From Huaxiibacter chinensis (GTDB taxonomy: Bacteria > Pseudomonadota > Gammaproteobacteria > Enterobacterales > Enterobacteriaceae), in the NCBI RefSeq assembly GCF_022171985.1, contig NZ_JAJVHF010000018.1, forward strand, positions 1-51,577: 51,577 nt of DNA, read 5' to 3'. The notes under the pieces are model-generated. The model saw only the letters and a list, made by a program, of their open reading frames with translations, did no database searches and had not been told where the DNA came from. Each line of letters begins with the position of its first letter. Positions within the stretch are counted from its first letter, which is position 1. The translations under genes were made by a program, and so were the position numbers. Positions 35,511-43,762 of the stretch are shown one piece after another.

Positions 35511-36451
35511 AACTTTCCCGTCAGACGACTTCTGATACTTCTGTTGATGGCCGTTCACGCGCATATGCCTGGGGCCGTGTCCATTATTTCATTATCGAAC
35601 ATGCACCAATGGCTGAGCTGGTCGCTATTGACGAGCTGCTGGAAAAAGCTGGCTGGAGCAATGACGGCTGTCCGAACTATGAGAAAGATGACGAGTTTGG
35701 TAATGCTGGTTACAGCTGTGGTTACTGGATCGATATTGACAGCGTGGGAAGCTTCAAGGCTGACTACAAACGTCTTAAGGGTGAGATTAGTGCGCATATC
35801 GCCTCAAAGGCGGCAGAGGTGGAGATCCGCGTACTGGACTCGATGTCCGACAAAGAATGTAAAGATGTTGCCTCGGTGGCATGTACTGTTCGCCGTGACT
35901 TACGTACGCAGTCCGAATCGCTTCATTCACTGCGTACTATCGTAACGGTTGATCATTACAATCCCTATGTGATCACCAGCCGCCCGCTGAGCATTTCCGC
36001 CTGGACACTTATCCACGACTGTCTGAAAACCGGCACCATCAATGACGTCTGTTCACGGTTGAGTTCATTAATCCTGCACTCTGAAGCCGCGATTGCCCGT
36101 TGTAAGGGAAGCTCCGACTACTCTTCGGAACACGCTCAGCTATCGTTTTTTGCTGGTAACGACTATGTCACCAGACGCACCCTTGTTGATGCAGCTCACG
36201 AAGAGGCTCTGCGAATGAACCGCCGCTTTGATGAACGTATTGCAATGAACGCGGATTCTGATGCCAGAAGGCTCCAGTGCGAATTCAACCTGAGCAACCA
36301 TGTCGTACAGCGTCGGACCGTTGAATCTGCTCATATCCAGGCAATCAACGAAGACGTCACCCGTTCACAGGCGGAACCACGCTGCCCTGGAAAGCTTCTT
36401 CTGAAAATGACCAGTCATGAGGAAGTGCGGGACTCACTGAGCACCTGTTAG
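35507..36451 (+). CDS. Hypothetical protein, 314 aa
   Basis: Soluble, with no membrane helix. N-terminal region with HYFIIEHAPMAELVAIDELLEKAGW and NAGYSCGYWIDIDSVGSFKADYKRLK; a long helical C-terminal half (VTRRTLVDAAHEEALRMNRRFDERI and a similar RRTVESAHIQAINED, possibly a duplicated helix pair, about 225-290). CTGGAG lies 7 bp before the ATG, which overlaps the leader-peptide stop. It is the first large gene of a rightward cluster (35.4-38.4 kb). I do not recognise it. Confidence 0.65.
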   Translation: MKLSRQTTSDTSVDGRSRAYAWGRVHYFIIEHAPMAELVAIDELLEKAGWSNDGCPNYEKDDEFGNAGYSCGYWIDIDSVGSFKADYKRLKGEISAHIASKAAEVEIRVLDSMSDKECKDVASVACTVRRDLRTQSESLHSLRTIVTVDHYNPYVITSRPLSISAWTLIHDCLKTGTINDVCSRLSSLILHSEAAIARCKGSSDYSSEHAQLSFFAGNDYVTRRTLVDAAHEEALRMNRRFDERIAMNADSDARRLQCEFNLSNHVVQRRTVESAHIQAINEDVTRSQAEPRCPGKLLLKMTSHEEVRDSLSTC

Positions 36452-36546
36452 TCCAGCGACACCCCCTGCGGCTCTACTACCGGGCCGCAGTCTGCTCCGG
36501 CCAGATGGTGCCAGTGGCGTAATGAATTTGTTTAATAAGGCTGAGT

Positions 36547-37149
36547 ATGATGAATAAAGAACAACTAATCGACAAACTGGAACGCGTGGTATGTGGTCAG
36601 TACTCCTACGAAATGCAGGAGCTTGCGTATTCGGCCCTCTGCTGCATTAAAGGCACCCCGGACGACTGCGCTAAGTTCCCTGTTACGCGTCCGCTGCCTG
36701 ACACCTTAGTGGACGTATGGGACGAGATCGGGCAATACCTTGGCACAGGCAAAGCCATTGAAACTCGCAGTTGCGGCGTTTCGCTTCTGCTTCATGGACA
36801 CTGCTACGATTCAAATCATGTGCTGTACTGGCGCAATGCTGGCGCACTTCCAGCAGCTTGCGATACGCCACTGGCTGGTGGGTCTCGCAAACTGTTCACC
36901 TGCTCAGCCTGTGGAGTGGACGGTCTGGATGAACCACCTGAAACCAGTTGCCACTGCTGCACAGAGGGGGCCCACTGGATTGAGAGCAGGCTCTTCACCT
37001 CCGGGCAGGCAGACCCTGAAGAATTTAGACCCGTGGCGGTCGTGAAAGAGTGTGCAGGCTCAACGCCGGATGATCGGCTCATCTGGAGCGTGATTGAACA
37101 GCTCAACGGCGAACTGGCGGAAGGCGATAAACTATTTAAGCAACGCTGA
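36547..37149 (+). CDS. Hypothetical protein with zinc ribbon, 200 aa
   Basis: N-terminal helical part (MNKEQLIDKLERVVCGQYSYEMQELAYSAL), then a zinc ribbon near residues 118-140: CSACGVDGLDEPPETSCHCC, a pattern common in phage Ead/Ea22-like and plasmid proteins. The C-terminal helix contains LIWSVIEQLNGELAEGDKLF. AAGG lies before the double ATG. Function unknown. Confidence 0.65.
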   Translation: MMNKEQLIDKLERVVCGQYSYEMQELAYSALCCIKGTPDDCAKFPVTRPLPDTLVDVWDEIGQYLGTGKAIETRSCGVSLLLHGHCYDSNHVLYWRNAGALPAACDTPLAGGSRKLFTCSACGVDGLDEPPETSCHCCTEGAHWIESRLFTSGQADPEEFRPVAVVKECAGSTPDDRLIWSVIEQLNGELAEGDKLFKQR

Positions 37150-37202
37150 CAGATCACGTCAGCATTTATATCAGACGAACTCCAGAATAATTTAAAGCAA
37201 CC

Positions 37203-37559
37203 ATGAACATGAAAAAGCCCAAAGCTGCATTACAGAATGCCATGAAAGAAGATGTGCCAGCTGTGACACAGATTCAGATGCGATCTACGGTTTCCAGAAA
37301 GGTTCGCTATGTAAAACAGGCAAATCGAGAGGGTCTGAAATTATCTGAGTGGATGTCGCGGCATCTCGACGCTGTCTGTGATACCGCAGATGAGATTCAT
37401 AAAGGCAAACGCTCAACTCCGGTTGCGCCTGGGAAGATTCCCCCTGAGGTATACCAGGTGATATACGATCAGTGCGGCGGGTTCGTGGAGTGTGATGCTA
37501 ATGCCCAGGTAATCTGGGAAGCCTGCCGTGATGCCATTCTTAACGGAGACAAAGGGTAA
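37203..37559 (+). CDS. Small basic protein, possible DNA-binding, 118 aa
   Basis: A basic N-terminal half with a strand-helix-helix-like stretch TQIQMRSTVSRKVRYVKQANREGLKLSEWMSRHLDAV, reminiscent of ribbon-helix-helix proteins, then IPPEVYQVIYDQCGGFVECDANAQVIWEACRDAI. The ribosome site is weak. It lies 53 bp after the zinc-ribbon gene and is probably co-transcribed. Confidence 0.55.
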   Translation: MNMKKPKAALQNAMKEDVPAVTQIQMRSTVSRKVRYVKQANREGLKLSEWMSRHLDAVCDTADEIHKGKRSTPVAPGKIPPEVYQVIYDQCGGFVECDANAQVIWEACRDAILNGDKG

Positions 37560-37605
37560 ACGGCAGGTATCGCCTGTCATTTTTACCCTTGTGAGGAAAA
37601 TCCTG

Positions 37606-37809
37606 ATGAACCATGAGAGCCGAACTGTATACCTGAACACGGCCATTGAGGCCCTGTTGAAAGCTGAGGCGGCTCTGAACGAGCTGGCATTAGCCTATGT
37701 ACTCAAACCAGGTGAAAAGGCAAGCGCATGCCATCCCCGAACCGGTACGCTTTCCACAGCTTCCCAGGTAAGAAAACTTCGCCGTGTTCTAGAAAAAAAC
37801 AAGTTATGA
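37606..37809 (+). CDS. Hypothetical protein, 67 aa
   Basis: Start at 37606 with GAGGA about 9 bp upstream; the longer frame from 37528 overlaps the previous gene and is unlikely. Helical and Ala/Leu-rich (YLNTAIEALLKAEAALNELALAYVL), with a basic C-terminus (VRKLRRVLEKNKL). No family recognised. Confidence 0.5.
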   Translation: MNHESRTVYLNTAIEALLKAEAALNELALAYVLKPGEKASACHPRTGTLSTASQVRKLRRVLEKNKL

Positions 37810-38090
37810 CGGCCCTTATACGCTGGCATAATGTACCGTGCTTCGCTCATCCCAGCAGTATGGGTTTTAAACTCTTCCATTTTTAAGAGTACGGGAAGAG
37901 CCTTATTATTGTCGCATACCCTACGGATGCATTGCAGTTCAAACCGCTGTTCGGTGCAATTATTGCTGTATCCGGCGGATTTGAAAATGACAGAAATAGT
38001 GATGTAAAGCTCCGCCATTAAAGAAATGCCCCGTAGTTTGGCGAATCAACTTTCTGAATTATCTCGATGAACACCATTTAAGGAAATCGA

Positions 38091-38411
38091 ATGTGTGATT
38101 TTTGCAGGGCTGACGAAAATTACTTTCATATGGCAGAATGCGTGTATGACCAACTGGTTAAAGAGTATCCCGTAATGTGGCTGCGGGATTCAACCCGGAT
38201 CGGGGCCTGCTACCTCTGTCGAGAACTGCTGTCGCCGGAGGGGATGGTCCTGGCGATGCAGAGCGCTTTCCCTGCGAAGGGATGGCGGCTGCGTATTTGG
38301 TACAATGAAACCATTGACGAAGAGATAGAACCGCAGCGTGGAGACTGTATTGAGCTGTCCTCCAGGGCGGACGCTCTGCTGTCCTTCATGTCGTTCCAGG
38401 AAAAGGTTTAG
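38091..38411 (+). CDS. Hypothetical Cys-rich protein, 106 aa
   Basis: Begins MCDFCRADENYFHMAEC, with a second pair CYLC, so four or five Cys could hold a zinc. The rest has strands (WRLRIWYNETIDEEI) and a final helix. AAGGA lies 7 bp before the ATG. It follows a 281-bp gap without a supported gene. Function unknown. Confidence 0.6.
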   Translation: MCDFCRADENYFHMAECVYDQLVKEYPVMWLRDSTRIGACYLCRELLSPEGMVLAMQSAFPAKGWRLRIWYNETIDEEIEPQRGDCIELSSRADALLSFMSFQEKV

Positions 38412-38924
38412 CGCTGCGGCCCCCCTCACAAAAAGGCGCTTTCCGCGACAAATCTGGTACGACCGGACAACGTTGAGTCAATTCTTGCTTCCCCGCAGAA
38501 GAATCCCTATGAAGTAAAGTAGAGGTAGGCATTACGCCCACCAGCAAACCTGATAACTGTTCTTTGCGTAACATCCTCAAACTTCTGGTGCCTTCGTAGA
38601 CTGCGATGCGAATGCCCATGAGCTGAATTCACCGTATCATTTGACCGGATGCAGCGAGAACAGAAATGACAATGTTTGAACGATTTGCCAGACGGCCATA
38701 AAACTCTACTGGGTACAGAATAAGGACTGACCGCAATGGCTACGTTCTATGAGCTACCGACCAGTGAGAAGTCCATTGTTTCCGGTACGTGCCCGGACGA
38801 GCACCGGTGAAATTTTTCCCGACTGGATTACGCTAAGGCTTTTGAACGGTTTGCGTGAAGTGGGACTCTTTGGGTCTGGTTCTTGATTTATACAAAAGGC
38901 TATATGCCACAAGACGGGAGGAAA
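38412..38924. other. 513-bp region with only tiny uncertain frames
   Basis: AAGGA at 38722 precedes an ATG at 38736 that reads 24 codons (MATFYELPTSEKSIVSGTCP). An overlapping frame from 38749 to 38886 reads 45 codons (MSYRPVRSPLFPVRARTS, then WITLRLLNGLREVGLF). Either could be a small gene or a decayed remnant. Neither is supported well enough to call. Confidence 0.35.
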
Positions 38925-38954
38925 AAAGGGTTTCCCCGACTGGAGAAACCCTTT
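38925..38954 (-). terminator. Second terminator-like hairpin downstream of hok
   Basis: AAAGGGTTTC (38925-38934) pairs perfectly with GAAACCCTTT (38945-38954). Read on the minus strand it is followed by TTTTTTCC, so it acts as a backup terminator for the relBE-hok transcript. Confidence 0.7.
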
Positions 38955-38990
38955 CAAAAGGTGCCGATGGCATACTAATCCACACCCCGA

Positions 38991-39014
38991 AAAGAGGGGG
39001 TTGCCCCCCTCTTT
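38991..39014 (-). terminator. Intrinsic terminator of relBE-hok
   Basis: AAAGAGGGGG and CCCCCTCTTT form a perfect 10-bp stem with a 4-base loop, 5 bp after the hok stop. The T-run extends into TTTTC on the minus strand. It should end the stable hok messenger. Confidence 0.88.
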
Positions 39015-39019
39015 GTCAG

Positions 39020-39178
39020 CTACTTACCGGATTCGTAGGCCAGGATAGCAGATACCTCCCTTGTTCCGTCTTTCATCCGCAACTCGCAAAGCGAGTTTCG
39101 TGTGAGCCAGGTGAATATCAACAGCGTTAAACAAACTATTAATATGCACAAAACAATGGGTTGGTTCGGCATTTTCAT
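39020..39178 (-). CDS. hok: Hok-family membrane toxin (type I toxin-antitoxin)
   Basis: 52 aa. One hydrophobic helix (IVLCILIVCLTLLIFTWLT) is followed by the invariant family block TRNSLCELRMKDGTREVSAI and the ending LAYESGK, as in Hok, SrnB and PndA. The peptide depolarises the inner membrane when translated in plasmid-free cells. GGAGAAGAAGGCC, the conserved hok ribosome-site segment, precedes the ATG. A 14-codon frame overlaps its start. It lies downstream of relB-relE in the same direction, the order seen in E. coli relBEF (relF is hokD). A Sok antisense RNA would be read rightwards across 39180-39260. Confidence 0.93.
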   Translation of the reverse strand: MKMPNQPIVLCILIVCLTLLIFTWLTRNSLCELRMKDGTREVSAILAYESGK

Positions 39179-39219
39179 GGCCTTCTTCTCCTGTCAACGC
39201 AAAGCAGAAGTGTCACCAT
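39175..39219 (-). CDS. mok-like leader frame overlapping hok
   Basis: ATG 39219 opens a 14-codon frame (MVTLLLCVDRRRRP) whose TGA overlaps the hok start (CCATGA). In hok/sok loci the translation of hok depends on such an overlapping leader (mok), and the antisense Sok RNA pairs with its start. Here the frame is much shorter than R1 mok, so control may be reduced or may rely on relBE transcription. Confidence 0.5.
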   Translation of the reverse strand: MVTLLLCVDRRRRP

Positions 39220-39249
39220 CGGTGCGAAACAGAGATGTCATGCTTTGGT

Positions 39250-39537
39250 TCAGAGAATGCGTTTGACCGCCTCGCTATATACTTCCGAGCGTTCTCTTTT
39301 CCCAACAGAAATCACGAAAACGACAACTTTCTCGTCTATAACCTGGTATACAAGGCGATAGCCTGAAGACCGGAGCTTAATCTTGTAACAATCAGGCATA
39401 CCACGGAGCTTGTTTGCTTCAATCCGGGGTGACTCAAGTACTTCAACCAGCTTCTTTTTCAACTGTTCACGTACCGTCGAGCCCAGCTTTCGCCATTCCT
39501 TTAGTGCCCGCTCGTCAAAATCCAGAAAATACGCCAT
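39250..39537 (-). CDS. relE: RelE-family toxin (mRNA endonuclease)
   Basis: A 95-aa RelE toxin that cleaves mRNA in the ribosomal A site. The family core is clear: FLDFDERALKEWRKL at the start, LRGMPDCYKIKLRSSGYRLVYQV in the middle and VVFVISVGKRERSEVY near the end, with the basic residues and C-terminal Tyr used in catalysis. The length equals E. coli and P307 RelE (95 aa). Its ATG overlaps the relB stop (ATGA), so toxin synthesis is coupled to the antitoxin. The hok gene follows. Confidence 0.96.
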   Translation of the reverse strand: MAYFLDFDERALKEWRKLGSTVREQLKKKLVEVLESPRIEANKLRGMPDCYKIKLRSSGYRLVYQVIDEKVVVFVISVGKRERSEVYSEAVKRIL

Positions 39538-39776
39538 CAGAGTTCATCCAGCGTCACACGTACTGGCTTAGGATTACGAAGTCGTTCTTTCACTATCTCC
39601 ACAAGTTCAGCATCTTCATCACTCAGGAGTGTCTGTTTGAACGGCAAGCGTTCATTGTCAGCGATATACTCGAGCATGAGACGAAGCGCTTCAGAAGGAG
39701 TTACGCCCATTTTTTCAAGCGCGGCGTAAGAACGCGCTTTAAGTTCATCGTCAATACGTAGGTTAATGCTACCCAT
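39537..39776 (-). CDS. relB: RelB-family antitoxin
   Basis: A 79-aa antitoxin: an N-terminal ribbon-helix-helix (MGSINLRIDDELKARSYAALEKMGVTPSEALRLML, shown in part here), then a flexible C-terminal part that wraps RelE. AGGGGT precedes the ATG. An inverted-repeat operator lies directly upstream for self-repression by RelB-RelE. The pair stabilises the plasmid by killing or arresting cells that lose it. Confidence 0.96.
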   Translation of the reverse strand: MGSINLRIDDELKARSYAALEKMGVTPSEALRLMLEYIADNERLPFKQTLLSDEDAELVEIVKERLRNPKPVRVTLDEL

Positions 39777-39787
39777 GTCTTACACCC

Positions 39788-39813
39788 CTTGTAATTACAA
39801 ATGTCATTACAAG
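39788..39813. promoter_or_regulatory. RelB operator upstream of relBE
   Basis: CTTGTAATTACAA (39788-39800), which contains the palindrome TTGTAATTACAA, faces ATTACAAG (39806-39813). The two half-sites repeat the TTGTAAT unit in opposite directions 12 bp before the relB ATG, as expected for cooperative ribbon-helix-helix binding. Confidence 0.75.
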
Positions 39814-40038
39814 TATCGCACTACAACATGCTTAGGGCAAGTCACGAAGTAAGTCAGAAAGTAGTCGTAAGAACGGTGATCACTGTCCGCTTTGTGCCAG
39901 AAGCGGACTTTTTAAAAATATTGCGTGCCCAACAATTGGGCGCAGGTCACATCAAGTACCCTCAGAATTATAGAGAATACCTGAAATTTTTGTAGAGCGA
40001 GGTTTGTTACCCTGCCCGACCAGCGACATGTGGTTAGT

Positions 40039-40962
40039 TTAGTGATCAGAAATGTCGAGCGTTTGGTCGTTCATTGACGCGGGATCTTCCAACGGTTCCA
40101 CATGAGTGGTGATATGGATAAAAGGCAGTGCGGTGCGGATATCATTCTCTATACGCTCGGCCCAGTCGTGCCCATATTGAACAGTCCATCGCCCAGGAAC
40201 TAGGATGTGCATTGTCATAAACGCCCGCCCGCCAGCCTGGCGTGTACGTAGTGCATGGAAATCAAGCCCCTGTTCACGATATCCTGCCAGCAGTGACTCG
40301 ATTTTTTTGAGTTCTTCCGTGGGTAGCGATACGTCCATCAGACCTGCAGCTGAACGACTCATAAGCTGATAACCAGTCCAAACGATGTTGGCTGCGACCA
40401 GCAATGCAACGATCGGATCGACCCAAAACCAGCCGGTCAGATAAACCAGTCCGACACCAAAAATGACACCGACCGACGTCCAGACATCGGTCAGCAGGTG
40501 ATGAGCATCTGCCTCAAGAGTGATAGAGTTGTGCTGCCTGCCAGCCCTTAACAAAATGCGAGCCGTCACAAAATTAAGGATTGATGCGACTGTTGAAACC
40601 AGTAATCCGAGACCAATCTCCTCAAGCGGCTGTGGAGTTAACATCCGCTCAACTGCGGTATAGGCGATACTGGCTGCCGCCAATAGGATCAGAAATCCTT
40701 CGAAAGCACTCGAGAAATATTCGGCTTTGCCGTGCCCATATGCATGGTTCTCATCGGCCGGAAGCGCAGCCAAGGTCAGCATCCAGAGCGCCATTAGGGC
40801 TCCTGCGAGGTTAACTACGGATTCGATGGCATCAGATAGCAGACCGACCGAACCGGTCATTTTCCACGCCACACCTTTGAGTCCGATAGTGGCAATAGCC
40901 GTGGCAATGGAAAGCCAAGCGTAGTGCGTCAGCGGACGAGGTAACCCTTTTGTTTTAGTCAT
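40039..40962 (-). CDS. Cation diffusion facilitator (metal efflux)
   Basis: A 307-aa CDF-family antiporter exporting divalent metals (Zn, Fe, Co or Cd) in exchange for protons. Six membrane helices are expected. Helix II carries LLSDAIESVVN (Asp44), the loop HAYGHGKAEYFSS is the family signature, and helix V carries DAHHLLTDVWTS. The cytoplasmic C-terminal domain contains LDFHALRTRQAG and FIHITTHVEPLE. FieF/YiiP has Asp at position 49 where Ser48 stands here, so metal preference may differ. AGGA precedes the ATG. The codon use and location between toxin-antitoxin genes and IS elements suggest a cargo gene. Confidence 0.92.
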   Translation of the reverse strand: MTKTKGLPRPLTHYAWLSIATAIATIGLKGVAWKMTGSVGLLSDAIESVVNLAGALMALWMLTLAALPADENHAYGHGKAEYFSSAFEGFLILLAAASIAYTAVERMLTPQPLEEIGLGLLVSTVASILNFVTARILLRAGRQHNSITLEADAHHLLTDVWTSVGVIFGVGLVYLTGWFWVDPIVALLVAANIVWTGYQLMSRSAAGLMDVSLPTEELKKIESLLAGYREQGLDFHALRTRQAGGRAFMTMHILVPGRWTVQYGHDWAERIENDIRTALPFIHITTHVEPLEDPASMNDQTLDISDH

Positions 40963-41161
40963 TATTAACTTCCTAAAATAGGACGACTAACTCACATTTC
41001 TATCCATGATAGATAATTAAACAATCATTTCGCCATGAATATTTTTTCGTTTTTATTAAATTTAATTAAAAAGTCTCTGCAAGTGCTGTTTCATCTTCTA
41101 GTAAACTAAATTTTATTTTTAGGGTTTTCTTCAACTTGAAGTAATATTATCTCACAACAGA

Positions 41162-41731
41162 TTAGTCACTTAGGTTAACTGAGCGGCTTTTATATTTTTC
41201 AATTAAAATATGCAAAACTCCCATTGCACCATGTGCATAAAAATAGACCTCAATGAAAGTAGTAAAGAACTTATGCCAGTGGATTACTGTTTCAGCCAGA
41301 TTTGACTGCATGGTATTCAACAAGAACCATAGGCCACCTGAAAGTGCTACAATTAGCAATGCTAGAACTCCAAATCCTTGGATTGTACTGGCAATACCTC
41401 CCGAATGTGCATCGGGCAGTCGGAAACTAGTCAACGTTTTTATATCTTGCTTAATACCACTAAAGTCAAGCCCTACCCATGAAAAATAATAAGTAAAACC
41501 TCTTTGAGTAAGCATCCAACTTAACATAATAAAACCACAAATAATCAGTCCTAACCCTGAAATAATGTGCATCCAGGTTATAACTCCTTCAAGACTATGT
41601 TCACCAATTGCTTCGGTCTCTGTCAGATTAGAGTTAATAATTTGTGATAATATTAGAAATGCCACAATGATGTGAAGAATACGAAAAAAAGGAGCGTAAT
41701 CATGGGGTAATAGATTCCAGAGTCGCAATTT
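41162..41731 (-). CDS. Cytochrome b561-like membrane protein
   Basis: 189 aa from the ATG at 41731, which has AAGGA 7 bp upstream; the longer frame from 41773 has none. Four helices carry heme-ligand-type His: FRILHIIVAFLIL, ITWMHIISGLGLI, and HWHKFFTTFIEVYFYAHGAMGVLHIL. This is the PF01292 type that passes electrons between quinone and periplasmic partners. No partner gene is adjacent. It is AT-rich compared with the CDF gene. It may be an orphan of a larger respiratory or stress cluster. Confidence 0.8.
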   Translation of the reverse strand, partial: KLRLWNLLPHDYAPFFRILHIIVAFLILSQIINSNLTETEAIGEHSLEGVITWMHIISGLGLIICGFIMLSWMLTQRGFTYYFSWVGLDFSGIKQDIKTLTSFRLPDAHSGGIASTIQGFGVLALLIVALSGGLWFLLNTMQSNLAETVIHWHKFFTTFIEVYFYAHGAMGVLHILIEKYKSRSVNLSD

Positions 41732-41773
41732 CATTAATGAGTCCTTAGTAAATTTATCGATGATCTTAATCAT

Positions 41774-42171
41774 ACAAAAGAATTATTAGGATAACCTTAA
41801 TTCTTAAAATTGCAGCAGGCATTAGTTCACCTCTGATATGGCCACTTGCGAAATGGGAATGGTAACTGTTATTACTATGTGTTTACTTGCTGTTCTTGTT
41901 ACGCAGCCCCTTAAACACATTACTTTCAAATATGATTTCCTGCTGGGTTTAAATATGTGTCTTTCTATAGTGCGGCAACCTATTTTTACACCAACTCATG
42001 AATTAAATAAGAATCATAAATTAAATGAGAGGTTTAATTCTCTTGCTTAACGCGATGATATTAAATGGAAATTTTAATTTTTGTAATTTATTAAACAGTT
42101 AGAATGAGACATGGTAAATACGATCTTCCTTTAGATAATTCTGATAGCACTTTTTCTACTGGGCAGTCTGC
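41774..42171. other. 398-bp AT-rich region with no supported gene
   Basis: A plus-strand frame (41838-42050) lacks a ribosome site and family resemblance, so it is not called. The segment is AT-rich, like the cytochrome gene, and ends at the presumed edge of the IS110-type element. Confidence 0.4.
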
Positions 42172-43694
42172 AATGTCCGCTTCACGCCCTGAGACATTCG
42201 ACAAGCTTTTTATGGCTTCAGTAAGGGCGAGTGTCTCGCTTCGAGAGCCAGCAAATATTTCGCTTCGTCATAACAGGTTCTGGCCTTCCAGCAGCGGTAA
42301 ATGATCCTTATCCATTTGAACGCCAGTGCCCGGATCGCAGACTGATGAGATTTGCCCTTTTCTCTAAGGCCCTGATAATACAGTTTGGCCCAGTATGATG
42401 AATTAACCGTCTTGGCAGCCCATTCAACAAAGGTCTGCCTGACGAACTTGGCACATTGCCATCGCCAGTGAACCCATGATTTTTGGCCGCTTCGTTCGGT
42501 CACCGGTGCTATACCTGCGTAGTTTTGAATTTCTTCAGCGCTGTTAAACCGGTCACGATTATCACCAAGTGCAGCAAGCATCCATGGGCCCATGCACGGT
42601 CCCATGCCCGGAAGTGATTTGAACAGCCCCGCATCTGGCAATGTGTCAAACAGCGTTTCGATTCGTTCGTCATAGGTTTTGATGATTTCACTCACGACTT
42701 TAATTTGTGTCGCCAGTGCTGCTGCCATCAAAGCATTAGCCTCTATAACACTCGGGTCTGTAGTCAATGGGATCGCATTATCAATACTCGCAACACGTTG
42801 CTCGGTAAGGGCCATAGCGCGACCACCTTTGGCATTCAGAAAGTTGCGGATCGTGTCGCGTCTGGCTCGTTTCAGTTGTTGCAGACTGGGCCACCGGATA
42901 ATCAGCTCACACAACAGTAAGCTACCCCGATGTGAGAACCACTCCAGTGGCTGAGGATAATACTGTTTAAGCGTGTTGATTATCCGGTTCACAAAGCGTC
43001 GTTTATCTTCAACCAACTGACGACGTTGCTCAACCAGTTGCTGAAGTAAGCGAATATCCGCATTGTCGGGTTCAATAGCTTTTATCTTCTGGGGGTAACG
43101 CAGCATTAACTCTAATGCCAGCTCGGCATCCTGCGGATCATCTTTAGCGCCGCTGGGCGAGAAGGCTTGCCGATAACGAGCCAGGGACAATGCGTGGACG
43201 GGGAAAACGGTGATAAAGGGGTATTTTTGAAGAGCATATACCACGGGGCCCTTCTTCAGTTCGAGAGCTATTGCGATTCTACCTTTTACTTTCTGGTGTA
43301 ACTCAGTAAGCCAGGCATCAAGCGCTTCTGCTGTATGTTCAATCACATCGAATACGCGTTCACCGTTTTTAAACTGAACACAGACATCGTGTTTTTTATC
43401 AGCCCAGTCCAGACCAACGTGCGCAGCAAATTGATTAGTCACAGTCATCACCAACTCCTTTTTATCGGGGATTGGTATGCATTCCACGCTCTTCGAAAGA
43501 AATATAGCCAGCAGTTTATCTGCATGCCCTGAGTATTCGTTAGCGAACGTGGAGCACCTACTGGCTCGAAAGAAAAGCGGCGATCATCACATGATTCTCG
43601 CTCAATATTCGTAACCAGTAAGCGCATACCCTGAATCACTTCAAAGTGTAATTCTCAGGGTACGAATGACTATATCTCGCTCTTAGCGGACATT
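42172..43694 (-). mobile_element. IS110-family insertion sequence (boundaries uncertain)
   Basis: One DEDD-type transposase gene with about 240 bp of non-coding DNA upstream of it. A 9-bp inverted match, AATGTCCGC (42172-42180) and GCGGACATT (43686-43694), marks plausible outer limits. IS110 elements usually lack long terminal repeats and target duplications, so the true ends could lie some bases inside. The non-coding 5' part is where a bridge RNA would be encoded. Confidence 0.6.
42210..43448 (-). CDS. IS110-family transposase (DEDD recombinase)
   Basis: 412 aa from ATG 43448, chosen because GGAG lies 7 bp upstream; the frame also extends back to 43487. The N-terminal RuvC-like DEDD domain starts HVGLDWADKKHDVCV and includes GAKDDPQDAELALEL. 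The C-terminal Tnp20 domain has the helix-hairpin-like SLPGMGPCMGPWMLAALGD, then AGIAPVTERSGQ and SYWAKLYYQGLREKGKSH. In IS110 enzymes both halves act with a bridge RNA to choose target and donor. It appears intact. Confidence 0.92.
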   Translation of the reverse strand: MTVTNQFAAHVGLDWADKKHDVCVQFKNGERVFDVIEHTAEALDAWLTELHQKVKGRIAIALELKKGPVVYALQKYPFITVFPVHALSLARYRQAFSPSGAKDDPQDAELALELMLRYPQKIKAIEPDNADIRLLQQLVEQRRQLVEDKRRFVNRIINTLKQYYPQPLEWFSHRGSLLLCELIIRWPSLQQLKRARRDTIRNFLNAKGGRAMALTEQRVASIDNAIPLTTDPSVIEANALMAAALATQIKVVSEIIKTYDERIETLFDTLPDAGLFKSLPGMGPCMGPWMLAALGDNRDRFNSAEEIQNYAGIAPVTERSGQKSWVHWRWQCAKFVRQTFVEWAAKTVNSSYWAKLYYQGLREKGKSHQSAIRALAFKWIRIIYRCWKARTCYDEAKYLLALEARHSPLLKP

Positions 43695-43762
43695 AGCATA
43701 GGCTATTTACCATAACGCCGCATTACGCGTACCGCTCAGACGGCCTGAGCGCGTTTCTGACG

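Noticed and set aside
37695..38018. 107-aa minus-strand frame
   Set aside because: Overlaps the 67-aa plus-strand gene, no clear ribosome site and no conserved-looking motif; direction is opposite to the local cluster.
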